Assembly (NCBI RefSeq): GCF_964026565.1
Contig: NZ_OZ032162.1
Location: forward strand, 62,001-126,000
DNA: 64,000 nt
Direction: 5' to 3'
From: Rickettsia endosymbiont of Ceutorhynchus obstrictus
GTDB taxonomy: Bacteria; Pseudomonadota; Alphaproteobacteria; Rickettsiales; Rickettsiaceae
The notes beneath the pieces were generated by a model. That model did not search any database. It had not been told where the DNA came from and was given only the letters and a program-made list of their open reading frames with translations. How positions within the stretch are numbered: position 1 is the stretch's first letter; each line of letters starts with the position of its first letter. A program made the position numbers and the translations under genes. Positions 45,281 to 54,099 of this stretch are shown here, one piece after another.

Positions 45281-48200
45281 ATGTTACCTAACAATAACAA
45301 TAACAGCAACAGCAACAGCAACAGCAACAATAATAATAACGACAGCAGCAATAGTTTGTTAAATAGTATTATTATTAACCTCTCTACTAGTCTTTTTGGT
45401 AGCAGTTCCCCACCGCAAAATCGTTCTACTGATTTGGATTCTTCTGCTTTGACAAAGATATTAAGGAAGTATTATTCTATTCCCGGTTCTTTGAACAAGC
45501 TATCAACCATATTAACGGAATATTATTCCGAGAAGATAAATAGAAAAAAAATATTAGAATTAAATAAAAAAAATTTATCAGAATTAAAAGAGCGAGTAAA
45601 ATTAGATGAAAAAGAATTATCGGAATTAAATGCACTATCAGAATTAGATGAAAAAGAATTATTGAAATTAAAAAAAGAACTATCAGCATTTAGTTTGAGA
45701 CACATATTAGAAACTAAGAGTCTTAATAAAGAATTATGTCGTGAAGATGATAAGGATCCAATGCGTTTTGTTTATTCCCCTAAGACCCCATTTCCTAAGC
45801 CTGATATTGAAAAAGCAATAAATCAAAAAGAACGGTCGGAAATTATCCTAAAATGGGCTCACGATCACGCAACAGCTATAGATGCAAAAATTATCCTAGA
45901 ATGGATTGAAAAAAACGTAAAGTGGCGTGATGACATAAAGTGGTTAGAGGATGGAGAAGTATTACCTTCTATTTATCCTTTACTTAATATTAATGTCCTA
46001 AGTATTGCTAATACTTTTTTTAATGATGATCATATTTTAAAGTTAGCAAACTGGCTTAGAAATAATACCACAATTATAGATTTGAGGTTAACAAGCATCG
46101 GTTTAGATAATAAGAAAGCAATAACTTTAGCGGAAATATTTAGGACTAATAAAACAATAAAAACGGTTGAGCTTAGAGATAACGGCCACCTAACAGAAGA
46201 AGGGATAAAAACTTTATTAAAAATAAGAGAATTTAACAAATCAGTAGAAGGGATTTTTATTGGTGGGGGACCAACAGGAGTCAATATTTTTAAAGCAGCC
46301 GTTGAAAAAGAGCGGATAGAATATATGGGAGATAAAGAACTTTCAGACAAATTAGAAATATTAAATTCACAAGAGCCGGAAAATAGCCCGGTTAAAACAA
46401 TATTAAATTCAATGATCCGTGGAGGTAATGAAATAAAAGGAAATTATGAAAAGTTTTCGATGCTTTTTGGAGGAGAACGTGCCGGTAAAAGTATCTTTGC
46501 TAGCTTTCTAACAGGAAAACAATTAGTAATATTGAATGATGAATCTGCCGGGGCTTTTAAAATAGTTGATCTCCAAGCAAGGGAGGATAATTTTGGTCCC
46601 ATTAAAACTCCAACTAAATTTACGGGGGGAGATATAATTATTGAGTGTCCGGGGATCGGAGATACCGGAGTAAAAAGTATCGAGCATATAATTACTGCTC
46701 AGTATTATATTTGGCAAACATTTAATAATGCAATTAAGCCGCAATTAAAGTTATGTAAGTTTTTACTTACTATTGATGATTCACCTAATAGGAATGATAT
46801 TATTATTACTACTTTAATTAAGCAGTTTGCCGAGATTTTTAAAGATGAAAATGAAAATATTTGGCGGGAGAATATTAAAAAATTAGAAAATAGCGTATCG
46901 TTAACGGTAACTCATGCGGATGAAAAAAGAGAAGAGAAACATATACAAACTATCCTTGACAGGTATATAAGAAACAATGAAAAAGAATATCATAAAGATA
47001 TAGGAACATTTTTAAAAAAATCCGTGAATATTTTTCGTAAGCCGACTGATAATAACAACCCAATCTCCAACTTAGTAAATACGAAGAATTTAAAATTAGA
47101 TTTTGTTGCAACTAAAGAAGGTGATTCATATCTAACAATTATCCCCGGATCATTAGAATTAGTAAAACAATTACATCAGCAAACATGTAATAATATTTTT
47201 ATAATAGGCAAAATTATATTAAATTTTTTTAATAGTAACTTTGCAAACTTAACTGATCCTTATAAATCTTCATATTCACTTAATTTACATCACCCATTAG
47301 AGGAAACGGCATTTTCTATATATTCGCCTCTTTTAACTTCATGCTTGCCTCCTAAGCCTATTTTACATGAAAATCATGAAGATGTGGGGGATAAATCTTA
47401 TTTTCCGGCGTTAAAGGAAATAATACAGCTCAGAGAAGTAGCTGGTATAAATAATGGATTTATAAACAGTGTGAATATTTTAATTCTATACTTAACAATT
47501 ATAAGAGATTTTTTCGGAAAAGAAAAAATTCATGAAAAAAGTGATGCAGAAATATTAGAATTTAAAAATCAAATGAATAACTATATTCACATTTTAGAGC
47601 AGCAAGCCAATTTTTTAATATTTTTTGAAAAGTTAGGCAATGGAAAGTTGGGCGACATCGACATAATAAACTCGACAAATTTATTTAAGAAAATATCTGG
47701 GGGCAGAGATACTGATATAACTATCGAGATTCGTGAGACTATAGAGGAAATGCTTATTCCGGCCATTAAATGTATTAAGCTAAAGCCGCATCACCCCGTA
47801 GAGTATTATCAGGAAGCCTTGCATTGGATAGCAAAATATCGGGAGCTTACAAATGACGCGCTTACAAATGACGCGCGTGGGAAAATAGTCAAGAAGGAAA
47901 GTAAAATCCACTATAAAATAGGATTAATATACGTTAAAGATGCAGACGAGGCTAGTAAGCGGAAGGAAATTATAGAACAGGTAGAAAAAGATTTAAGTCA
48001 GGTAGGATTAGGCTTAGGCTTAGAGAATGTGGTTAGGGATAAAAAAAATATACAGGAGCTAGAACAATCTTTAAATCAGATGATGAAATTAAGTTTGGAA
48101 GAGCTGATTGAGAAGAAGAAATTAATGGAATTAATGGAAAAACATTATGGAAGTCTAATAGAATTAAGGTTAGGAAATATAGAGATGATGGATAAGATGA

Positions 48201-49789
48201 TTATGGATAAAGAAAATATAGAAGGAATAGAAAGAGACTTAAATGAAAAGGGATTAAGTTTAGTGAATGTGATTAAGCAGAAGGAAGTTATAGAGAGGAC
48301 AGAACAAGCTTTAAATCAGATGGGATTAAGTTTAGAGGATATAATTAGGGATAAAAATCTAAATATAGACCGGATAAATAAATATTGGAGTGAGGCAGGA
48401 TTAAAGTTTGGGCTCTCTATCAACTATTATCCTGAGCGTGATAAAGCATACAAAGCATTATGTGATTTATTGTGTAAATTAAAAAATGAAGATGCACTAA
48501 ACTATGCGATAAAATATTATAAGCTTATTAATAATGATACAGGAGTAAAGGAGGCCTTTTCACTCTTAGAAGGATTATTCCAAAATAACCTTAACAATTT
48601 AAAAGCATCATTAGAAAAGCATTGTAATATTTTAGCACATTCCTTTAATAATAAAGGCATAATAGCTAGTGGAGATGAAATAGAAAGACTTGCTGCTGAA
48701 TGTAAAAAAATAGCCCTTAAAATAATAGACCTTAAAATACGTCAAGGTGACTATGAAGTTGAGAAGGGTGAAACCCAACCCGGTAGAAAGGATTATCAGA
48801 TAGCAACAGAATTAGCGGCTGAGGAAAGTGATGAGGGAAAACTAAGTGATATAAGATTCAAAAAGCATAACAGTCATCAAGTAGATATAGAAGCAGGCAA
48901 ACAAGATAATAGATTTATTAAAGCAAGCTATGAAAAAATAAAAACAGCCAAGGATTGGGATCCTTCAAAAATTAATAAAGAATTACTTAAAACAGACTTA
49001 CAAATAATCGATAATATAATAAAAGAATATTTTCCTTATAACGATGCTGCTGAAAACCCTCCGCCTGGCAACAATAATTTAGCCGGCAATGGCAATCCGC
49101 CGGCCCCTTTAGCTGCTGTCGAAAATCCGCAGTTAGGAGGTAATAATGCAAATGCTGTTGTTGAAAATCGGCAGCTAGGAGGTGATAATGCAAATGCTGT
49201 TGTCGAAAATCGGCAGCTAGGAGGTGATAATGCAAATGCTGTTGTCGAAAATCGGCAGCAAGGAGGTGATAATGCAAATGCTGTTGTCGAAAATCCGCAG
49301 CAAGGAGGTGATAATGCAAATGCTGTTGTCGAAAATCCGCAGCAAGGAGGTGATAATGCAAATGCTGTTGTCGAAAATCCGCAGTTAGGAGGTGATAATG
49401 CAAATGCTGTTGTCGAAAATCCGCAGCAAGGAGGTGATAATGCAAATGCTGTTGTCGAAAATCCGCAGCAAGGAGGTGATAATGCAAATGCTGTTGTCGA
49501 AAATCCGCAGCAAGGAGGTGATAATGCAAATGCTGTTGTCGAAAATCCGCAGCAAGGAGGTGATAATGCAAATGCTGTTGTTGAAAATCCGCAGCAAGGA
49601 GGTGATAATGCAAATGCTGTTGTCGAAAATCCGCAGTTAGGAGGTGATAATGCAAATGCTGTTGCTGCTGAAAATCCACCGCCGGTCAACAATAATTTAG
49701 ATGTTAACGGTAATCCACTTGCTCCTTTTTATGTTGGTGAAATAGAGATAAGGGAAGGCGATGATGTGGAGCTAGTAGGGCAGCCGTAG
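45281..49789 (+). CDS. Large LRR / P-loop GTPase-like / tandem-repeat protein
   Basis: 1502 residues, no known family as a whole. In order: Asn/Ser-rich start (4-20); coiled coil (about 85-155); RNI-type leucine-rich repeats (about 235-335, ILKLANWLRNNTTIIDLRLTSIGL); a GTPase-like domain with Walker A G397-G-E-R-A-G-K403-S404, a G3-like CPGIGDT (456-462) and a G4-like VTHAD (543-547); a helical region shared with the next gene; four degenerate IE-x2-E-x2-LNQMGLSLE units (about 894-1029); TPR-like helices; and thirteen 14-residue repeats (1278-1459). No signal peptide. A host-directed effector or signalling protein is inference. Confidence 0.8.
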   Translation: MLPNNNNNSNSNSNSNNNNNDSSNSLLNSIIINLSTSLFGSSSPPQNRSTDLDSSALTKILRKYYSIPGSLNKLSTILTEYYSEKINRKKILELNKKNLSELKERVKLDEKELSELNALSELDEKELLKLKKELSAFSLRHILETKSLNKELCREDDKDPMRFVYSPKTPFPKPDIEKAINQKERSEIILKWAHDHATAIDAKIILEWIEKNVKWRDDIKWLEDGEVLPSIYPLLNINVLSIANTFFNDDHILKLANWLRNNTTIIDLRLTSIGLDNKKAITLAEIFRTNKTIKTVELRDNGHLTEEGIKTLLKIREFNKSVEGIFIGGGPTGVNIFKAAVEKERIEYMGDKELSDKLEILNSQEPENSPVKTILNSMIRGGNEIKGNYEKFSMLFGGERAGKSIFASFLTGKQLVILNDESAGAFKIVDLQAREDNFGPIKTPTKFTGGDIIIECPGIGDTGVKSIEHIITAQYYIWQTFNNAIKPQLKLCKFLLTIDDSPNRNDIIITTLIKQFAEIFKDENENIWRENIKKLENSVSLTVTHADEKREEKHIQTILDRYIRNNEKEYHKDIGTFLKKSVNIFRKPTDNNNPISNLVNTKNLKLDFVATKEGDSYLTIIPGSLELVKQLHQQTCNNIFIIGKIILNFFNSNFANLTDPYKSSYSLNLHHPLEETAFSIYSPLLTSCLPPKPILHENHEDVGDKSYFPALKEIIQLREVAGINNGFINSVNILILYLTIIRDFFGKEKIHEKSDAEILEFKNQMNNYIHILEQQANFLIFFEKLGNGKLGDIDIINSTNLFKKISGGRDTDITIEIRETIEEMLIPAIKCIKLKPHHPVEYYQEALHWIAKYRELTNDALTNDARGKIVKKESKIHYKIGLIYVKDADEASKRKEIIEQVEKDLSQVGLGLGLENVVRDKKNIQELEQSLNQMMKLSLEELIEKKKLMELMEKHYGSLIELRLGNIEMMDKMIMDKENIEGIERDLNEKGLSLVNVIKQKEVIERTEQALNQMGLSLEDIIRDKNLNIDRINKYWSEAGLKFGLSINYYPERDKAYKALCDLLCKLKNEDALNYAIKYYKLINNDTGVKEAFSLLEGLFQNNLNNLKASLEKHCNILAHSFNNKGIIASGDEIERLAAECKKIALKIIDLKIRQGDYEVEKGETQPGRKDYQIATELAAEESDEGKLSDIRFKKHNSHQVDIEAGKQDNRFIKASYEKIKTAKDWDPSKINKELLKTDLQIIDNIIKEYFPYNDAAENPPPGNNNLAGNGNPPAPLAAVENPQLGGNNANAVVENRQLGGDNANAVVENRQLGGDNANAVVENRQQGGDNANAVVENPQQGGDNANAVVENPQQGGDNANAVVENPQLGGDNANAVVENPQQGGDNANAVVENPQQGGDNANAVVENPQQGGDNANAVVENPQQGGDNANAVVENPQQGGDNANAVVENPQLGGDNANAVAAENPPPVNNNLDVNGNPLAPFYVGEIEIREGDDVELVGQP
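45285..45352 (+). repeat. AAC/AGC triplet tract
   Basis: Runs of aac, aat and agc codons encode the Asn/Ser tract of the LRR-GTPase protein. The repetitive aacagc core is prone to slippage in steps of three bases, which changes length but keeps the frame. Confidence 0.8.
49112..49657 (+). repeat. Thirteen tandem 42-bp repeats in the LRR-GTPase gene
   Basis: Each unit encodes A-V-V-E-N-P-Q-Q-G-G-D-N-A-N or a close variant (R for P, L for Q). Several neighbouring units are identical in DNA, so the array expanded recently. All units keep the frame. Antisense open frames across it are a by-product of the 42-bp period. Confidence 0.95.
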
Positions 49790-49856
49790 TTAATCCTAAC
49801 TAGCTGTTTAGGCAACAAATATTCAATTATTTCAGGTCATGCTTTCAGGCAATATT
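49790..49856 (-). pseudogene. Remnant of the 3' end of tsaE
   Basis: On the minus strand this reads C-L-K-A-stop-P-E-I-I-E-Y-L-L-P-K-Q-L-V-R-I-N. The intact tsaE at 52.3 kb has C-L-I-E-W-P-E-I-I-E-H-L-L-P-K-S-L-V-R-I-N; the tryptophan codon has become TGA. It begins directly after the stop of the first LRR gene, just as the real tsaE directly follows the second. Confidence 0.8.
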
Positions 49857-49867
49857 GACACGAATTT

Positions 49868-49932
49868 AGGATAAGAACTTATCCTTATTTCTATCAGTAT
49901 TAGGATAAGATTTTTTGAAAATCTTATCCTAA
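49868..49932. terminator. Two hairpins built on AGGATAAG
   Basis: AGGATAAG-aa-CTTATCCT at 49868-49885, then a perfect 14-bp stem TTAGGATAAGATTT / AAATCTTATCCTAA at 49900-49932 with a 5-base loop. They may terminate the first LRR gene. Four copies of the same half-site could also be a protein-binding site. Confidence 0.5.
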
Positions 49933-50004
49933 ACCGGCGTTATTGGGGATTAATTTTTTGAGCTAGTCGGTCAAAATAAATAATCAATTTATAAGGCTAT
50001 AGTT

Positions 50005-52311
50005 ATGTTTGGGTTTAGTTATTTTTTCTCGTCACAAAAGCGACCTACTATTCCTCCTTTGAAAACAATATTAGAGAAGTATTTTTCTACTCATCCGGGT
50101 GAAGGAGAACCCTTAGAATTTAATTTCACGAAAATATTAGATGAACCGTTAAGTGAATATTTTACTGCTATAAATAAAGAGAAACCTAAAGAATTTGAAA
50201 TATTACACGATGAACGTCCTGAGGTTGCAGTAGTTATTGATCCGATACATAATAAAAATGATATTTTATTTGTTAATGTAAGTGCTATTTTAGAATGGAT
50301 TGAAGATAATGCAAAGTGGATAGATGATATAAGGTGGGTGAGTAAGGGGATAGAAAGTTGCCAAATATTGCCTCTCTCTTTATTTAATATTTATAAGCTT
50401 GATCTTAGTGGGATATCTTTTGATTGTGATAATATTTTAAGGTTAGCAAACTGGCTGAGAAATAATAAAACAGTTTTACAGCTAAATTTAACAAGAACCG
50501 ATTTAAATGATAAGAAGATAATAACTTTAGCAGATATATTTAATATTAACAAAACTATGAAAATAGTACATCTCGGAGATAACAAAGGGATAAAAGAGGA
50601 AGGGGTAAAAACTTTATTAGAAATAAGGAATTTTAACGAATCAGTAACAGATATTTATGTATCACTAACAACTATTTTTGCTAGTTGGGAAAATAGAGCT
50701 TGGAATATTTTTGATTGTAAAGACAAAGCCCTAGAATACCTCGAAGATGAAGAGCTTAACCAAAAATTAACACATTTAAGAAATATAAAACTTGCCGGAG
50801 ATTTTCCTAGGCTAGACTTCACAAAACCGCAAGGACTAATTCCTGAAAATGATAATATTTTTATAATAGGCAAAATTATATTAAATTTTTTTAATAGTAA
50901 CTTTGCAAACTTAACTAATCCTTATAAGTCTTTATATCATCTTGACTTACATCACAAATTGGAGACAACAGCATTTTCTAAATATGAGCCTCTTTTAAAA
51001 GATTGCTTTTCTATGCCTATTTTATATGGAAATAATGAGGCTGTAGGTGAAAAATCTTATTTTCCGGCGTTAAAGGAAATAATAAAGCTTAGAGAGGTAA
51101 GTATTGCTAAGGATAATAAAGATGAAGTGAATATTTTAATTCAATATTTAAAGGTTATAAAAGGTTTTTTTGGTAATGAAAAAAATCAAATGGATAATTA
51201 TATCCACATTTTAGAGCAGCAAGCCGATTTTCTAAAAATTTTTGAAAAATTAGCCGAAAGAGTGCCGGTAAATCCATTTGAGAAAATAGTAGAAGATATT
51301 AGGCTTACTATAGAAAAAATGCTTATCCCGGCCATTAAATGTATTAAGCTAAAGCCGTATCATCCCTTAGAGTATTATCAAGAAGCCTTGCATTGGATAG
51401 CAAAATATCAGAAGCTTACAAATATAAATGAGGGGGGAATAAAAAAGAATTTAAGTGAAGCCCATTATAATATAGGGTTAAGAAACGTTGAAAAAGCAGA
51501 GAAGATGGTTAATTCGGAAGAGCAAGAGCAAAAAAATAAATATTTAAAGGAGGCGGCATTAAGTTTTTACAACTCTATCCACGATAATTGTGAGTTTTTT
51601 AAAATATATAAAGCATTAGGTAATTTATTATGTAAATTAAAAAATGGAGAGGCACTAGTCGATGCAATAAAATATTATGACGCCATTGATTATGAGACGG
51701 GAGTAGAGAATTGCTTTTTACTCTTAGAAGAATTAACAGAAAATAATAACAATAAAATAAATATACTCCTTAAAATATTCCAAGGTTATCATGCAGCCCA
51801 TGCAGTTCAGAAAGGGCAAACCCAATTCGCTAGACAGCATTATCAGAAGGCAAAAGATTTAACAGCGATTGAAAAAAATAATAAAACAGAACAAAATGAT
51901 ATAGAATTACAAATTTTGACCACTAAGCAATTAGATATAAAAGTCCGCGAACCGGATAATAGCTTTGTTAAAGCAAGCTATGAAGACTTTAGAACCCCTA
52001 AGGATTGGAATTCTGGAAAAATTACCCTTAGAAAATTAGAAACACCCGCAATAATAGAAAAATATTTTCCTTGTAAAGATGATGATCGGCAAGTTGGTGG
52101 CATTGGGGAGCGAGTCGATGATTCGGACGCTGCTGAAAATCCTCAGCCGGCCCCTTTAAATATAAATAACCCCTTACCATACCAAGGCGGTCAGCAATGG
52201 GCCTGGTTAGATGTTAATACAATTCAAGAAAAGATAGATGAAGCCGTAATTTTAAATAATAATGATGATGAAATTTTTTATGAATTTTATGAAGTAGAAC
52301 ATTTAGGATAG
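50005..52311 (+). CDS. LRR paralogue without the GTPase-like domain
   Basis: 768 residues, tandem paralogue of the preceding gene. Shared parts: the segment ILEWIEDNAKWIDDIRW, LRRs with ILRLANWLRNNKTVLQLNL, NIFIIGKIILNFFNSNFANLT, KSYFPALKEIIKLREV, and LIPAIKCIKLKPYHPLEYYQEALHWIAKYQ, plus C-terminal TPR-like helices. The GTPase-like region, the degenerate 30-residue units and the 14-residue repeats are absent. The leader (tcaaaataaataatcaat up to the ATG) copies that of the first gene. It converges on tsaE with a 1-bp gap. Function unknown. Confidence 0.8.
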   Translation: MFGFSYFFSSQKRPTIPPLKTILEKYFSTHPGEGEPLEFNFTKILDEPLSEYFTAINKEKPKEFEILHDERPEVAVVIDPIHNKNDILFVNVSAILEWIEDNAKWIDDIRWVSKGIESCQILPLSLFNIYKLDLSGISFDCDNILRLANWLRNNKTVLQLNLTRTDLNDKKIITLADIFNINKTMKIVHLGDNKGIKEEGVKTLLEIRNFNESVTDIYVSLTTIFASWENRAWNIFDCKDKALEYLEDEELNQKLTHLRNIKLAGDFPRLDFTKPQGLIPENDNIFIIGKIILNFFNSNFANLTNPYKSLYHLDLHHKLETTAFSKYEPLLKDCFSMPILYGNNEAVGEKSYFPALKEIIKLREVSIAKDNKDEVNILIQYLKVIKGFFGNEKNQMDNYIHILEQQADFLKIFEKLAERVPVNPFEKIVEDIRLTIEKMLIPAIKCIKLKPYHPLEYYQEALHWIAKYQKLTNINEGGIKKNLSEAHYNIGLRNVEKAEKMVNSEEQEQKNKYLKEAALSFYNSIHDNCEFFKIYKALGNLLCKLKNGEALVDAIKYYDAIDYETGVENCFLLLEELTENNNNKINILLKIFQGYHAAHAVQKGQTQFARQHYQKAKDLTAIEKNNKTEQNDIELQILTTKQLDIKVREPDNSFVKASYEDFRTPKDWNSGKITLRKLETPAIIEKYFPCKDDDRQVGGIGERVDDSDAAENPQPAPLNINNPLPYQGGQQWAWLDVNTIQEKIDEAVILNNNDDEIFYEFYEVEHLG

Positions 52312-52312
52312 A

Positions 52313-52735
52313 CTAATGATTAACTATACAGCGGCGTTTATTATCTTGAGTTATTTGTAGGTTAATCCTAACTAGGGATTTAGGGAGTAAATGCTCAATT
52401 ATTTCAGGCCATTCTATTAGGCATAAATTGCCCTGCAAGGCATCTTCTATACCGAGTTCATAAATTTCTGCCGGTGATTTTAATCGGTAAAGATCAAAGT
52501 GATAGATCGTAAAATTTGTCGCTTGATAAGTTTGGAGAATATTGAAAGTCGGGCTAATAATTTCGGTATTAGAACCGCAAAAATATTTAATAATTTCCCT
52601 GCATAGAAAGGTTTTGCCGGAACCGAGATCACCGGTAAATAGCACAACGCTACCTGCACTTAATTTTTGAGCTAAAATTTTAGCAAAATTTTTAGACTCT
52701 TCTTCGTTATTTAGTAATGTTTCGTGGTTTAGCAT
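52313..52735 (-). CDS. tsaE: tRNA threonylcarbamoyladenosine biosynthesis ATPase TsaE
   Basis: Small P-loop ATPase needed with TsaB, TsaC and TsaD to make t6A37 in tRNAs reading ANN codons. 140 residues, full length. Walker A GDLGSGKTF with K41-T42, SPTFNILQTYQ (switch-like), IYHFDLYRLKSPAEI, and LIEWPEIIEHLLP near the end. Its 3' end meets the second LRR gene, and a decayed copy of that end follows the first LRR gene. Confidence 0.95.
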   Translation of the reverse strand: MLNHETLLNNEEESKNFAKILAQKLSAGSVVLFTGDLGSGKTFLCREIIKYFCGSNTEIISPTFNILQTYQATNFTIYHFDLYRLKSPAEIYELGIEDALQGNLCLIEWPEIIEHLLPKSLVRINLQITQDNKRRCIVNH

Positions 52736-52796
52736 AATGGAGTTGTTGTATGGATTAGGAGTTTCTCAAAGAAGATGTTATTCTCGTTACTTCCTA

Positions 52797-53187
52797 TGTC
52801 ATTCCCGCCTGCGCGGGGCGTTGTTGCATGGCTACCAGAATCGTCATTGCGAGGAGGCATTTATGCCGACGTGGCAATCAAGTATAAACATATTTTTATA
52901 CTAAACTTGTTTAGTATTCTAATTAAATCCCTCATTACATTCGGGATAGCCTGGATTGCCGCAGCCACTTCGTGGCTTCGCAATGACGGGTTTTTTATTA
53001 ATTTTCGAGCCATGCAACAACGCCCCTGCGCGGGAATCCAGAAAAAACAAAAAAGTCATCCTGAATTTATTTCAGGATCTACTAAAAGGATGCTGAAACA
53101 AGTTCAGCATGACAAAGCTAGAAAGCCTGGATTCCGCACCTAAAGCAGGAATGACATACTGCTGCTTTTATCGATCCACGCAACAGT
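52797..53187. repeat. Host palindrome split by a 208-bp MITE-like element
   Basis: Host: gtcattcccgcctgcgcgg ... cctgcgcgggaatccag, then the catcctgaattt/gttcagcatgac module and a closing gcaggaatgacatactgctg with a tcgatccacgcaac end. The host arm is interrupted at 52817-53024. Fills the gap between tsaE and carD. Confidence 0.85.
52817..53024 (+). mobile_element. MITE-like 208-bp element with 9-bp target duplication
   Basis: Ends GGCGTTGTTGCATGGCT and AGCCATGCAACAACGCC-type inverted repeats. The 9-bp CCTGCGCGG occurs directly before (52808-52816) and after (53025-53033), and removing one copy with the element restores the host repeat. The body matches 58820-59026 in reverse orientation with only a few differences. 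Confidence 0.88.
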
Positions 53188-53211
53188 ACTGACGTTTGAG
53201 TAGCTTTACCT

Positions 53212-53715
53212 CTACGCTACCAGCTTCTCACGCAATACTTCTACTAATTTATTAATTGCCTCGGCGGGGTTTATATTTTCAAGAATAGCCAGCTCACCGG
53301 CGAGTCTATTTAATGCAGATTCGTAAAGGGTTCTTTCACTGTAAGAACGATCATTATCGACATTTTTGTGGAGATCACGCAATACTTCGGCAACAGCAAC
53401 AATATTTCCGGAGTTAATTTTACTTTCATATTCTTGTGCTCTTCTACTCCACATTCTATTGCCTTGTTTAGCTTTACCTTGCAGGGTGGAATATATTACA
53501 TCGAGATCTTTTTTGCTTGCAACCGCTCTAAGACCGACAACGACCGCTCTGCTAACAGGAACTTTTAGCGTCATTTTATCTTGCGGGAAAGAAATTACGT
53601 AAACTTTAATTTCCGTACCGGCTAAAGTATGAAATTCTATATTTATTATTTCTCCTACTCCGTGAGCCGGGTATACAATTCTTTGTCCTATTTTAAACTC
53701 AGATTGCGTTGACAT
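53212..53715 (-). CDS. carD: CarD-family transcriptional regulator
   Basis: Binds the RNA polymerase beta subunit and stabilises open promoter complexes. N-terminal Tudor-like RNAP-interaction domain (FKIGQRIVYPAHGVGEIINIE...YVISFPQDKMTLKVPV), C-terminal helical DNA-binding domain (RRAQEYESKINSGNIVAVAEVLRDLH...SERTLYESALNRLAGELA). 167 residues, typical. A strong ribosome-binding site (GGAGG, 53726-53730) lies upstream of ATG 53715. Confidence 0.94.
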   Translation of the reverse strand: MSTQSEFKIGQRIVYPAHGVGEIINIEFHTLAGTEIKVYVISFPQDKMTLKVPVSRAVVVGLRAVASKKDLDVIYSTLQGKAKQGNRMWSRRAQEYESKINSGNIVAVAEVLRDLHKNVDNDRSYSERTLYESALNRLAGELAILENINPAEAINKLVEVLREKLVA

Positions 53716-53763
53716 ATTTTTAATTCCTCCGTAAAATATTTAGACTATCCTAGGTAAATGGCT

Positions 53764-53811
53764 AAAACTTAGTATAGCACATTTTACTATAGTTAGAAAG
53801 AACTAAGTTTT
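53764..53811 (-). promoter_or_regulatory. carD promoter region with inverted repeat
   Basis: On the minus strand an extended -10 element TGCTATACT lies at 53771-53779, 56 bases before the carD start. An inverted repeat (aaaacttagt 53764-53773 and actaagtttt 53802-53811) encloses the promoter, which could be an operator for a dimeric regulator. The -35 is not clear. Confidence 0.5.
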
Positions 53812-53819
53812 ACTATTAT

Positions 53820-54060
53820 AATGCGGCTTCCGAAGGTATTTACAAGATATCGGTGCTAACAAAGAAAAAATTAATTTTATACAGAAGTTTATTTATTATT
53901 GTAATTACATTAATAAAATCCTATTGTGTTTTATTAATAATGTAAGGTTAAATAGTCTGATTTAGTCAAACATTTCGGATGTTAAGTCCGTGTAGGTGAG
54001 AAGACGTTGTTGCGTGGATACTAGAATCGTCATTGCAACAACGCCTAACAATACCGATTT
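53820..54060. other. Gap between carD and the DsbA-like gene
   Basis: AT-rich sequence with no gene or RNA that I recognise. A small repeat remnant at about 54006-54046 (gttgttgcgtggatact...cattgcaacaacgcc) is two ends of the GTTGCATGG family joined with almost no body, a likely deletion product. Confidence 0.5.
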
Positions 54061-54099
54061 GCATTAACTAAAACTAATATTAATTAAAAAATAAATATC

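Noticed and set aside
49112..49657. CRISPR-like array
   Set aside because: Units are contiguous, with no spacers, and are in frame within a coding region.
48987..49692. Open frames of 218-230 codons on the minus strand opposite the LRR-GTPase gene
   Set aside because: They only exist because the 42-bp repeat keeps all frames open; the plus-strand gene explains the sequence.
52775..53143. 122-codon open frame between tsaE and carD
   Set aside because: It is the translated composite repeat (for example HPEFISGS from the catcctgaattt module) and spans a transposon-like insertion.
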